Shown: positions 8,274 through 15,627 of the stretch, one piece after another
Numbering within the stretch: the stretch's first letter is position 1
Layout: each line of letters begins with the position of its first letter
Assembly: GCA_016213135.1 (NCBI GenBank)
Contig: JACRBQ010000073.1
Location: 1 to 32,459, forward strand
DNA length: 32,459 nt
Source: Chloroflexota bacterium
GTDB taxonomy: Bacteria; Chloroflexota; Anaerolineae; Anaerolineales; VGOW01
Reading direction: 5' to 3'
The notes under the pieces: model-generated
Told to the model about the DNA's origin: nothing
Databases searched by the model: none
What the model saw: only the letters and a program-made list of their open reading frames with translations
Program-made: the position numbers and the translations under genes

Positions 8274-8306
8274 ACGGGTAACGAGACAAGCGTTACCCGT
8301 TTTTTT
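8274..8306 (+). terminator. intrinsic terminator of rpsB-tsf
   Basis: ACGGGTAACG (8274-8283) and CGTTACCCGT (8291-8300) form a perfect 10-bp stem around a 7-base loop, followed by a run of seven T (8300-8306). It is a textbook rho-independent terminator and separates rpsB-tsf from pyrH. Confidence 0.95.
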
Positions 8307-8359
8307 CACCTTGCAGACACGGTTTCGTAGTCTCACCCCCTCACCGACTAGGAGCCTTT

Positions 8360-9076
8360 ATGCCCACTCCCAAATACTCCCGCATTCTGCTCAAACTCGG
8401 CGGCGAGGCGCTGGCCAAGCCGGGCGGCACGGGCATCGACCCCGACGAAGCCGCCTTTCTGGCCGAACGCGTCAAAGCAGTTAAAGATCACGGAGTCCAA
8501 ATTGCGCTGGTCATCGGCGGCGGCAACCTGTGGCGCGGGCGCGACGGCATCGAGCGCGGCATGGAGCAGGCCACGGCCGACCACATGGGCATGATTGCCA
8601 CCGTGATGAACGCGCTGGCTTTGCAGGATGCGCTGGAGCGCGCCGGGGTGGTGACCCGCGTGCAGACCGCCATCGAAATGCGCGCCATCGCCGAACCGTA
8701 CATCCGCCGCCGCGCCGTCAGGCATTTGGAAAAGGGCCGCGTGGTTATCTTTGCCGGCGGCACCGGCAACCCCTACTTCACCACCGACACCGCCGGGGCG
8801 CTGCGGGCCATGGAAATCGACGCCGACGTGATGGTCAAAGCCACCAAAGTGGACGGCGTGTACGATGCCGACCCCAAAACCAACCCCAACGCCACCAAGT
8901 TCGAGCACCTCACTTACATCGACGCACTGAACAAGCGATTGAAAGCCCTCGATAGCACCGCTGTGACTCTGTGCATGGAAAACGACATGCCCATCATCGT
9001 CCTCAACCTGTGGGAGCCGGATAGCCTGCGGCAGGCCGTGTTCGGCGAACCGGTGGGCACCATCATCTCGCGCTAG
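8360..9076 (+). CDS. pyrH: uridylate kinase
   Basis: UMP kinase of the amino-acid-kinase fold, phosphorylating UMP to UDP for pyrimidine nucleotide and UDP-sugar supply. Signatures include KLGGEAL at the start, [11 protein letters not shown] (phosphate binding), [20 protein letters not shown], the [13 protein letters not shown] loop and [10 protein letters not shown]. The 238-residue length is standard. AGGAG at 8350-8354 places the start at ATG 8360. The gene sits in the common rpsB-tsf-pyrH-frr order, but the terminator at 8274-8306 means it needs its own promoter. I see only weak candidates in the 50 bases available, so some readthrough may serve it. Confidence 0.98.
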   Translation: MPTPKYSRILLKLGGEALAKPGGTGIDPDEAAFLAERVKAVKDHGVQIALVIGGGNLWRGRDGIERGMEQATADHMGMIATVMNALALQDALERAGVVTRVQTAIEMRAIAEPYIRRRAVRHLEKGRVVIFAGGTGNPYFTTDTAGALRAMEIDADVMVKATKVDGVYDADPKTNPNATKFEHLTYIDALNKRLKALDSTAVTLCMENDMPIIVLNLWEPDSLRQAVFGEPVGTIISR

Positions 9077-9097
9077 TCGCCGGGGTCGCCATCCCTT

Positions 9098-9121
9098 GCG
9101 GCGCTGAAAACCACGCGCCGC
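9098..9121. other. hairpin after pyrH, possible weak terminator
   Basis: GCGGCGC (9098-9104) and GCGCCGC (9115-9121) form a perfect 7-bp GC stem with a 10-base loop, shortly after the pyrH stop and before a predicted frr promoter. No T run follows, so intrinsic termination would be inefficient. Confidence 0.4.
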
Positions 9122-9147
9122 TCAAAAATTACGACCGCTTGCCTCCG

Positions 9148-9177
9148 TTGACCCTTTGGGCCGATCTGCGCTATGCT
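9148..9177 (+). promoter_or_regulatory. predicted promoter of frr-uppS-cdsA
   Basis: TTGACC (9148-9153), an 18-base spacer and TATGCT (9172-9177) lie in the 137-base gap between pyrH and frr, giving a predicted leader of about 30 bases. Both hexamers match four or five consensus positions. Confidence 0.6.
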
Positions 9178-9213
9178 TAACCGCACCACCCAACCTCTCA
9201 CTCTGGAGAACCT

Positions 9214-9771
9214 ATGGTCAAAGACGCATTGCACGAAGCCGAAGATCGCATGAAGGGCGCCCAGCGCGCGCTGGAGGAATCGTTGACCACCGTGCGCACG
9301 GGGCGGGCCTCGCCCACGCTCGTCGAAAAGCTGATGGTGGACTATTACGACACCCCTACCCCGCTCATGCAACTAGCCACCATCTCCGCGCCCGAGCCGC
9401 GCCTGCTCACTATCAAACCCTTCGATGCCACCTCCCTCAAGACCATCGAGAAAGCCATCCAGGCCTCCGAACTGGGCCTCAACCCCTCCAACGACGGCAA
9501 AATCATCCGCCTGGTCATTCCGCCGCTCAACGAGGAACGGCGCAAAGAGCTGACGAAGGTGGTGCATCACCGCGTGGAAGAGGCCCGCGTGGCCGTGCGC
9601 AACGTGCGCCGCGACGTGCACAACGACCTGCGCGAATTTGAAAAAGAAAAGATCATCAGCGAAGACGAACTCAAGCGCGGCGAAGAGGACCTGCAAAAAC
9701 TCACCGACAAGTACATCGAGCACGTTGAAGCGCTGGGCAAAAAGAAGGAAGAAGAGATCAAGCAGATATGA
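9214..9771 (+). CDS. frr: ribosome recycling factor
   Basis: RRF, which with EF-G splits post-termination ribosomes. The 185-residue length is exactly typical. It shows the family's opening helix (AEDRMKGAQRALEESLTTVRTGRASP, in two parts: an alternating helix and the TVRTGRASP signature), the PLMQLATISAPEPRLLTIKPFD strand region and NPSNDGKIIRLVIPPLNEERRKEL. The C-terminal helix is highly charged. TGGAG lies upstream of ATG 9214. The stop overlaps the uppS start in an ATGA arrangement, implying translational coupling with lipid carrier synthesis. Confidence 0.98.
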   Translation: MVKDALHEAEDRMKGAQRALEESLTTVRTGRASPTLVEKLMVDYYDTPTPLMQLATISAPEPRLLTIKPFDATSLKTIEKAIQASELGLNPSNDGKIIRLVIPPLNEERRKELTKVVHHRVEEARVAVRNVRRDVHNDLREFEKEKIISEDELKRGEEDLQKLTDKYIEHVEALGKKKEEEIKQI

Positions 9772-10469
9772 CCCCCACCCTCGTCAATGCCCCGGCCCAC
9801 GTTGCCATCATCATGGATGGCAACGGGCGATGGGCCAAACAACGCGGCCTGCCCCGCGCCGCCGGCCACAAAGCCGGCACTGACAACCTGCGGCGCGTCA
9901 TTGAAGCCGCCGTCGAACTGGGCATCCGCATCCTCACTATCTACGCCTTTTCCACCGAAAACTGGCAGCGCCCCGCCGACGAAGTCAACGGCCTCATGAG
10001 CATCTTTGAAGAGGTGATAGACCGCGAACTCGGCGAACTGCACCGCAACGGCGTGCGCCTGCGGCACATTGGGCGGCTGGATCGCCTCAGCCCGGCCTTT
10101 GCCGACAAAGTGCGCGCCGCCATTGCCCTGACCCGCGACAACACCCGGCTCACTCTCAACATTGCCTTCAACTACGGCGGGCGCGCCGAAATCGTGGAGG
10201 CCGTGCGCAGCATTGTGGCTGCAGGCCTCCCGCCGGAGCAGATCACCGACGACACGGTGGCCGCCCATCTGTATACTGCCGGGCAGCCCGACCCCGACCT
10301 GATCATCCGCACCAGCGGCGAAATGCGCGTCAGCAACTTCCTTATCTGGCAGGGCGCGTATTCGGAATACTTCATCACCCCCACTTACTGGCCCGACTTC
10401 GACAAAGAGCAACTGCGGCTCGCGCTCGAAGAATACTCACGGCGACATCGCCGTTTCGGCGGCCTGTAG
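9768..10469 (+). CDS. uppS: (di-trans,poly-cis)-undecaprenyl-diphosphate synthase
   Basis: A cis-prenyltransferase that elongates farnesyl diphosphate with isopentenyl units to make the C55 lipid carrier for peptidoglycan and other wall polymers. Signatures are IIMDGNGRWAK (catalytic D17), YAFSTENWQRP, FNYGGRAEI and the closing RTSGEMRVSNFLIWQ and EYFITPTYWPDF motifs. The length of 233 residues is normal. The start ATG 9768 overlaps the frr stop by four bases. cdsA follows after 14 bases, the widespread frr-uppS-cdsA order. Confidence 0.97.
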   Translation: MTPTLVNAPAHVAIIMDGNGRWAKQRGLPRAAGHKAGTDNLRRVIEAAVELGIRILTIYAFSTENWQRPADEVNGLMSIFEEVIDRELGELHRNGVRLRHIGRLDRLSPAFADKVRAAIALTRDNTRLTLNIAFNYGGRAEIVEAVRSIVAAGLPPEQITDDTVAAHLYTAGQPDPDLIIRTSGEMRVSNFLIWQGAYSEYFITPTYWPDFDKEQLRLALEEYSRRHRRFGGL

Positions 10470-10483
10470 CCGCGCCCGCCGCC

Positions 10484-11329
10484 ATGTTTCGACAGCGCAT
10501 CATCGTCACCCTGCTGCTCATTCCGCCGGGGATCGCCTGCATCTTCCTGGGCGGCTGGTGGTATTTCGGCTTGCTGCAATTTTTCTTCCTTACCGCCGCG
10601 TGGGAATACTCCGGGCTGATGCGCAAAGGCGGCTTCCGCCCCGCCCTGCCGCTCATCGTCGGCGGCGTATTCCTCCTCACCCTGGCGCAAAGCGCGCCCA
10701 GCTTTTGGCCCGCCCTGCAATCGGAGGCGGCGCTCATCGGCGGCGGGGCTATCGCCTTGTTGCTGGTGGCGGCCACCACCTGGCATCTGATTGATTTCGA
10801 ACGGGGCGCTTCCACCTCCGCCGCCGATTGGGCCATCACCGTGGCCGGCATCGTCTACCTCGGCTGGATGGGCGGCTACTTCATTCCCCTGCGCGCCCTG
10901 CCCGCCGGGCTGTCGTGGACGATGACCATTCTGCCGGCCATTTGGTTCTCCGACTCCGGCGCGTACACCGTTGGCTCGCGTTGGGGCAAGCACCGCATGT
11001 CGCCGCGCCTCAGCCCAAAAAAGACGTGGGAAGGCTTCGCGGGCGGTATCGTCTGGGGCATTTTCTTCGGCGCTCTGTTCGGGGCCTTTGGCAGTGTGCG
11101 AGCCGGGCCGGGCGCGGGGGTGGGCTTCCGCTCGGGCGCGGTCATCGGCCTGGTGGTCTCGCTGGTCGGCGTGCTGGGCGACCTCGGCATCTCCATGCTC
11201 AAACGGCAGATGGGCGTCAAAGATAGCAGCAACCTATTGGGCGCGCACGGCGGCCTGCTCGACCGGGTCGATTCGTGGATCGTGGCCGTGCCGGCGGCCT
11301 ATTTTGTCATTATGCTGTTCTTCCGGTAA
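10484..11329 (+). CDS. cdsA: phosphatidate cytidylyltransferase
   Basis: CDP-diacylglycerol synthase, an integral membrane enzyme that makes CDP-diacylglycerol from phosphatidate and CTP, the entry to phospholipids. It has 281 residues and about seven or eight hydrophobic segments. The family signature is complete at the C terminus: SMLKRQMGVKDSSNLLGAHG, then GLLDRVDS, holding the conserved K-R, K-D, H-G-G and D-R pairs. WFSDSGAY and the SPKKTWEG loop precede it. The ATG at 10484 has no good ribosome binding site and is probably coupled to uppS. In many bacteria dxr follows; here glpX follows instead. Confidence 0.95.
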   Translation: MFRQRIIVTLLLIPPGIACIFLGGWWYFGLLQFFFLTAAWEYSGLMRKGGFRPALPLIVGGVFLLTLAQSAPSFWPALQSEAALIGGGAIALLLVAATTWHLIDFERGASTSAADWAITVAGIVYLGWMGGYFIPLRALPAGLSWTMTILPAIWFSDSGAYTVGSRWGKHRMSPRLSPKKTWEGFAGGIVWGIFFGALFGAFGSVRAGPGAGVGFRSGAVIGLVVSLVGVLGDLGISMLKRQMGVKDSSNLLGAHGGLLDRVDSWIVAVPAAYFVIMLFFR

Positions 11330-11369
11330 ACACCGCCGCATCGTCCCTCGCTACAAAAGGAGCCACACT

Positions 11370-12362
11370 ATGCACACACAACAGGAACCCGAACGCAATC
11401 TTGCCCTGGAACTGGTGCGCGTGACCGAGGCCGCGGCCATGGCCGCCGGCCGCTTCATGGGCCGCAACGACAAACCCGGCAGCGATCAGGCCGCCGTCAA
11501 CGCCATGCGGCTGGTGCTGAACTCCATTGCCATCAATGGCGTGGTGGTCATCGGCGAGGGGGAAAAAGACAACGCCCCCATGCTTTACAACGGCGAACAA
11601 CTGGGCAGCGCCCTCTCGCCCGAAGTGGACATTGCCGTGGACCCCATCGACGGCACCCGGTTGCTGGCTCTGGGCCGCGCCAACTCGCTGGCCACGGTAG
11701 CCATATCGGATCGGCACACCATGTGGAACCCGGGGCCTTTTGTATACATGAACAAGATCGCCGTCGGCCCGGTGGGCAAGGGCATGATCGACATCGAGGC
11801 CCCGCCCGCCGTCAACCTGCGCTCGGTAGCCCGCGCCAAAGGCTGCGACATCCGTGACCTCACCGTGGTCATCCTCGACCGGGAGCGCCACGCCGGCCTC
11901 ATCGCCGAAGTGCGCAATGCCGGGGCGCGCATCCGCCTCATCACCGACGGCGACGTGGCCGGGGCGCTCATGACCTCATGGCCCGATTCCGGCATTGACC
12001 TGTTGATGGGCGTGGGCGGCACCCCCGAAGGCGTCATCTCGGCGTGCGCCCTCAAAAGCATGGGCGGCGAAATCCAGGGCAAAATCTTCCCGCGCAACGA
12101 CGACGAAATTTCCCGCGGCAATGCGCTAGGCTACGATATCGCCAAGGTGCTCACCATCGACGACCTGGTCTCCAGCGACAGCGTGTTCTTCGCCGCCACC
12201 GGCATCACCGATGGCGAGCTGCTGGACGGGGTGAAATACTTTGGCTCCGGCGCGCGCACCCACTCGCTCGTCATGCGCTCCAAATCCGGCACCGTGCGCG
12301 AAATCTTCGCCCGCCACCGGCTCGATAAGCTGATGGAGTTCTCGCAGATCGCGTTCGATTGA
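11370..12362 (+). CDS. glpX: fructose-1,6-bisphosphatase class II
   Basis: GlpX-type class II fructose-1,6-bisphosphatase, the gluconeogenic step from fructose-1,6-bisphosphate to fructose-6-phosphate; some homologues also act on sedoheptulose-1,7-bisphosphate. It shows ALELVRVTEAAAMAAGRFMG at the start, GEGEKDNAPML, the metal-binding DPIDGTRL and GVGGTPEGVISACALK. The length of 330 residues is typical. The frame is open further upstream inside cdsA, but AAAAGGAG at 11355-11362 fixes the start at ATG 11370. The gene is followed by convergent accessory genes of lower GC, which marks the edge of the core block. Confidence 0.96.
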   Translation: MHTQQEPERNLALELVRVTEAAAMAAGRFMGRNDKPGSDQAAVNAMRLVLNSIAINGVVVIGEGEKDNAPMLYNGEQLGSALSPEVDIAVDPIDGTRLLALGRANSLATVAISDRHTMWNPGPFVYMNKIAVGPVGKGMIDIEAPPAVNLRSVARAKGCDIRDLTVVILDRERHAGLIAEVRNAGARIRLITDGDVAGALMTSWPDSGIDLLMGVGGTPEGVISACALKSMGGEIQGKIFPRNDDEISRGNALGYDIAKVLTIDDLVSSDSVFFAATGITDGELLDGVKYFGSGARTHSLVMRSKSGTVREIFARHRLDKLMEFSQIAFD

Positions 12363-12386
12363 CCGTGACGCTCTCCCAAACACAAG

Positions 12387-12404
12387 CCGGCGCCCTACCG
12401 CCGG
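12387..12404. other. hairpin in the glpX downstream gap
   Basis: CCGGCG (12387-12392) and CGCCGG (12399-12404) form a 6-bp GC stem, followed by a weaker GAGGC/GCCTC pair. No T run follows. It may help end the glpX transcript before the convergent island, but it is a weak candidate. Confidence 0.35.
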
Positions 12405-12450
12405 GGATGACCCGGCAGAGGCCTCTGGCAGGCGCCTCAAGTAAGAACAC

Positions 12451-12732
12451 TCACCTCATGACCAAGACGAATTCGACCCCGCGCTTGACCGCCCAGCGCA
12501 AGCTGGAGCTGTACTTGGCCACCTGCGCGAGTACGGCCTGCACCTCGCGTAGCGTGATCTGCGCGAGATCGAGCAGACCGCAGGTCTTTTGGAAGAATAA
12601 TTCAGGCTTGCGATATTCATCTACGCCGCGGCCTTTGAAGACTTCCCAAAGATCAGCGGCAAAGACATCCATTGTCATTTTGCCTTGCAGGATATCGTCG
12701 TGGGGAATGGCAATCGTATGACAAGCGGTCAT
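12451..12732 (-). pseudogene. N-terminal stump of a DUF499-type ATPase joined to unrelated tail
   Basis: The 93-codon frame begins at ATG 12730-12732, overlapping the preceding gene's TGA by four bases. Residues 1-50 (HDDILQGKMTMDVFAADLWE, then VFKGRGVDEYRKPELFFQKT) look like the start of the large DUF499 ATPases that travel with methylases and nucleases in phage-defence loci. In relatives this segment leads within about 60 residues into a Walker A motif. Here that is gone. Straight after FFQKT the sequence turns GC-rich and reads CGLLDLAQITLREVQAVLAQ and on to a stop, with no recognisable ATPase. The reading is a deletion that removed nearly all of a gene of about 1000 codons and fused the stump to other DNA. 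The DUF499 match is from memory. Confidence 0.5.
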
Positions 12733-13274
12733 GCGGTCTCCGTGAGAATGCGGGGCAGTTCCTGGCAGGCCGCGCGTAGAGAAGGCGGGGCTTCCTCTGG
12801 CAGTGGATTGCGACGATTTCTGGCAAGCGCCTCGACCTCTGCCTTGCACTCGCTTTCTTCGCTTAAGCGCGGATAGGTCTTTTCTTCATTGACAGGCTGC
12901 CCTTTGAGAAAATGAATCCAAGTTTCAATGTTCCGCTTTGGAATGAAAACACCGATGCCCTCCTGGGGCTGGCGAATGGGCAATCCATTCTCCTGTAACG
13001 CGTTTTCCAATTGTTGAAAACGCTCTCTGATCGTATGCTTGTCGGCATCCGTCAAAATGACCAGGCGAATATCTGATTGAGCAGGAAATTTACGACGAAA
13101 GGCTTGTACTTCCCCGGGATAGTTCTCGCGCACAAATTGTTCTCCCGATCCCTTACCGCCTGGGCTGATTTGCACTCGAACAGGGCGAATGCCACACACA
13201 GTCAAAAAGTAGCGTGCGAAGACTTCCTGTTGCCTGTCTTCGCACAGGATCACAGCGCGGATTCGTTTAGGCAC
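12729..13274 (-). CDS. small TOPRIM-like protein (DUF4276-like), partner of the ATPase
   Basis: A 181-residue protein with a TOPRIM-like layout: an acidic residue after the first strand (VILCEDRQQEVF, E12), the metal-binding DxD in LVILTDADKH (D76, D78), and IPKRNIETWI (about 111-120), a segment typical of DUF4276 and OLD-associated nuclease proteins. Such proteins pair with SMC/OLD-like ATPases in anti-phage modules such as PARIS-type and AbiL-type systems. Its ATG overlaps the end of the upstream ATPase gene by eight bases, and its own stop overlaps the next gene, so the three are translationally coupled. Nuclease or toxin activity is inferred, not shown. GC is lower than in the flanking core genes. 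Confidence 0.6.
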   Translation of the reverse strand: MPKRIRAVILCEDRQQEVFARYFLTVCGIRPVRVQISPGGKGSGEQFVRENYPGEVQAFRRKFPAQSDIRLVILTDADKHTIRERFQQLENALQENGLPIRQPQEGIGVFIPKRNIETWIHFLKGQPVNEEKTYPRLSEESECKAEVEALARNRRNPLPEEAPPSLRAACQELPRILTETA

Positions 13275-14376
13275 TCAGCCACCCCCTGGCAATCAGTTCG
13301 GATACGGGTAAACCGCCATTTGATTCAGCGACGATCTGTTTTACGCGGACCGGAGTGTTTGCCTCTCTCTCAAACCAATATCCGACAGGGGAAGCCAGGA
13401 GGTAGTTGATCAATTCCGGGTGGTGGGAGATCAACAACGCCTGGGTTTTTCCTTCACTACAGCTATCGTAGAGTTGCAACAGCCAAGGTTGTATCTCGGG
13501 CAGTGCCAGGAAATTTTCCGGTTCGTCAATGCACAGCACATAATTTTCTTTCTGCGCGGCGATCAGCAAGGTGTATAAGACGATCAAGGCCCGCTGCCCG
13601 TCCGAAAGTTCTGCGAACCGATATTCCCGTTTTGTCCCACTATTGTTATCCTGTCCTGAAAAGACGGCCCTAAGAATGGAGAATTTTTCTCCTGCTTCCG
13701 TGAACCTGAAATACTCGAAGCCAGGCAATACTTCCTTGAGCGCGTTGGTCAATTCAAATACCCAACTTTGGTCTCGTGATAGATACGAATACCAGGAAGA
13801 ATAATTGTCCATCCATTTCGAAGGATAGGCTTGCGCCTTTTCGCTGACGTCGTTTACCAGTCGTGGATCGATATGCACAACCAGGATTTCGTTCATGCGG
13901 ACTTTGAATTGGGTAATCGATACGTTGAACTGAGGGAAGAATTCGATAACCGATCGGCTGCCGTCGAAGGGGAAATTGAGTCCCTCCGAAAAATCAACTT
14001 TGTAAATACGCGCCTCCTGACCCTCGAACTTCAAAAGCGGCTGATTATCCAGGTAGAGCCGTTCATGCTTGACGCGGGCAGTTTGTTCGTTTTTGCTGTA
14101 CTCCACCGCCAGTTCATAACGATAAGTACGGTTGTCCTTTGTGATCTCCACTTCAAAACTCTGGAGCGGGGAGGTCTGCCAGCGGGTGCGGCTTTCAGGC
14201 TTGAATTCTTCGCTGATGCGGCTGTCCCCATTGACAATGGCGCGCAGTTTTTGCAAGACTTCAAAAACAGTGGACTTGCCACTACCATTCGCACCCAGGA
14301 ACAGGTTGATGGCGTTGAAATTCAGGTCGAAATTGACCAGGCACTTGTAATTGTCTACATAGAGTCGCTTAAGCAT
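13267..14376 (-). CDS. OLD/AAA_21-like ABC-type ATPase, probable defence-system sensor
   Basis: A 369-residue ATPase with an intact set of motifs. It starts with a RecF/SMC-like strand (MLKRLYVDNYKCLVNFDLNF), then Walker A GANGSGKST (28-36), ABC signature LSDGQR (257-262), Walker B with catalytic Glu CIDEPE (282-287) and the switch histidine region SHHPE (317-321). There is no C-terminal TOPRIM domain, and the separate TOPRIM-like gene directly downstream (8-base overlap) would supply it. That split ATPase plus TOPRIM design is known in abortive-infection systems. GGAGG lies five bases before ATG 14374-14376. The gene itself looks undamaged although genes on both sides are broken. Confidence 0.75.
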   Translation of the reverse strand: MLKRLYVDNYKCLVNFDLNFNAINLFLGANGSGKSTVFEVLQKLRAIVNGDSRISEEFKPESRTRWQTSPLQSFEVEITKDNRTYRYELAVEYSKNEQTARVKHERLYLDNQPLLKFEGQEARIYKVDFSEGLNFPFDGSRSVIEFFPQFNVSITQFKVRMNEILVVHIDPRLVNDVSEKAQAYPSKWMDNYSSWYSYLSRDQSWVFELTNALKEVLPGFEYFRFTEAGEKFSILRAVFSGQDNNSGTKREYRFAELSDGQRALIVLYTLLIAAQKENYVLCIDEPENFLALPEIQPWLLQLYDSCSEGKTQALLISHHPELINYLLASPVGYWFEREANTPVRVKQIVAESNGGLPVSELIARGWLSA

Positions 14377-14418
14377 GGGAGCCTCCAGATGGCGCTATTT
14401 TATCCTCTTTCGCCGGCT

Positions 14419-15135
14419 TCATTGAAACAACTTCCCTTGATCAGCGGACTTCTCCACTTCCTGCTGGACTCTCTCCCTCCCCGCAAGGAACCCATCCAGC
14501 AGCTTCTTCTTCTTGCTCTCCAGCGGAAGTGTTTCCGAAATCGCCTGCGCGGGCGCGCGCCCGGCATCTGGCTATACTCGCTCACGTGCCTGATCGGGGC
14601 CCGCGCGGCAAAGTGGCGGTGAAGCGCCAGGCCCTGCATGAGCGATGATTTACATCCAGCAACATTGGGAATAAGTTTCTCGCTGGGCCGGGTGGAACTC
14701 TGCAAAACTCTGCCGGAGCCATCGGCCAATCCGTAATCCCACTGGCACAGATTGCAAATGCACCAGCAGGCCGGCCAGCAACTGTCCCTGGAGATCAGCC
14801 GCTTGCCGGGTAGTCAAGCCAAGCAACGGGGCAGTTTCGGCCAGCACAAGTCTTTTCACGTGCTCCTGACCCAGGGATGTCTCTGCGAGCATAAAGCGTT
14901 CAGTAGGTTGATTAGCGAACAGGCGCAGAATAAAACCACATTGATAGACAAGCGCGTAATCGGGAGCTTGATTATCCAATAGACGGTAGCGTAGCATATG
15001 TGCCGGCATGCCGCCTCACGCCATTCGGATGCTGGCGAAAGTTGTCAGGCTGGGGTCTTCCTGGACTAGCACGGGGTAGCCCGAGGTTTCCTCAACCTGC
15101 TTCAAAATCGTGCGCGTCGTTTCACGGAGACTCAC
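14419..15135 (-). pseudogene. decayed gene of unknown function with in-frame stop codons
   Basis: AGGAG nine bases before a GTG at 15133-15135 starts a frame that reads SLRETTRTILKQVEETSGYP and on to SIRMA, meets TGA at 15016-15018, and continues in the same frame as GGMPAHMLRYRL and CGFILRLFANQPTERF for 120 more codons. A TAA at 14650-14652 and a TAG at 14572-14574 follow. The same frame then gives a charged, coding-looking end (ESKKKKLLDGFLAGRERVQQ) to a TGA at 14419-14421. Total span is 238 codons. The pieces read as one protein, so this is most likely a pseudogene, possibly with compensated frameshifts in the middle. I recall similar sequences near restriction or ATPase genes, but I cannot name the family. 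It lies just upstream of the ATPase. Confidence 0.55.
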
Positions 15136-15141
15136 TCGGTG

Positions 15142-15249
15142 TCACTCCTGATTGAGTGAGGCCTGGTCATAAATCTCAGGCAGCTTTGAGAAAGGCTTTG
15201 AGGCCGACGGCACAGGGGTGTTGATCGGATGCCGACGGAGCAACCTCAG
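15142..15249 (-). pseudogene. probable C-terminal remnant of a lost upstream gene
   Basis: A 35-codon minus-strand frame, closed on the left by TGA (15142-15144), encodes a coding-looking tail (SKLPEIYDQASLNQE at its end). Its final codons carry the AGGAG that serves the pseudogene's GTG, the spacing expected for the end of an upstream gene in the same operon. A TAA at 15250-15252 blocks it, so the rest has been lost or rearranged. No family recognised. Confidence 0.3.
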
Positions 15250-15384
15250 TTATACAGTGATCCGGCCCTCAAGGCAAACCTCTGTGTGGCGATCCAGCCG
15301 CATGTGGGGAAGAGGTTGAGCAGGCGCCGGTACCCGTGGTCTCAAAAGCCGCAATACCCCCAAACTCTGGGAGTGTCGGGCCAA
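15250..15384. other. island-to-core junction with no recognisable gene
   Basis: The stretch between the accessory-island remnants and the rho promoter holds no supported coding frame. A plus-strand open frame crosses it but lacks a ribosome binding site and family resemblance. Base composition shifts here from the island to the core genome, so one island boundary probably lies within it. I see no obvious direct repeat or tRNA end. Confidence 0.4.
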
Positions 15385-15413
15385 TTGACATATCCCCCGG
15401 CCAATGCTAAAAT
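15385..15413 (+). promoter_or_regulatory. near-perfect sigma70 promoter of rho
   Basis: TTGACA (15385-15390) is a full consensus -35, and TAAAAT (15408-15413) matches the -10 at five of six positions, with an exact 17-base spacer. It predicts transcription from about 15420, leaving a leader of about 208 bases before rho. Confidence 0.8.
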
Positions 15414-15499
15414 CTCCATCAAGTCAAGCAAGTCCCGCGGCGTCTTCCCCGCCCGATCACCATTTGTTTTTCTACTAGTTCAATAGGTTCCATTTCGTG

Positions 15500-15531
15500 A
15501 GTTGTACTCAACTACTCTTAAACGAGTTGAG
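15500..15531 (+). promoter_or_regulatory. two mutually exclusive hairpins in the rho leader
   Basis: AGTTG (15500-15504) can pair with CAACT (15509-15513), or CTCAACT (15507-15513) can pair with AGTTGAG (15525-15531) in a 7-bp stem. CAACT is shared, so only one hairpin can form at a time. The following leader is C-rich and G-poor up to the rho start. This layout is compatible with the autogenous attenuation known for rho in E. coli, but that role here is inference. Confidence 0.45.
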
Positions 15532-15627
15532 GACTCCGGCCCATAAACAGGCCTCGGCGTCCCGGTAGTTGATCCACGCACGATCCCGTCCACCCCCTTC
15601 AATCCTCCCCCCTGAGACAGGCCATCC

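Noticed and set aside
10971..11369. Upstream extension of glpX inside cdsA
   Set aside because: The extension is Ser/Ala/Arg shadow sequence of cdsA, and a strong ribosome binding site marks ATG 11370.
14400..14729. Arg-rich minus-strand open frame overlapping the pseudogene
   Set aside because: High Arg/Ser composition and no ribosome binding site. Another frame gives the more protein-like tail, although a frameshift segment cannot be excluded.
15016..15018. TGA read as selenocysteine or as a sense codon
   Set aside because: No SECIS-like hairpin was evident, two further in-frame stops occur in the same gene, and normal genes here end at TGA.
15229..15486. 85-codon plus-strand frame covering the rho promoter
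   Set aside because: It overlaps a consensus promoter and has neither a ribosome binding site nor recognisable content.
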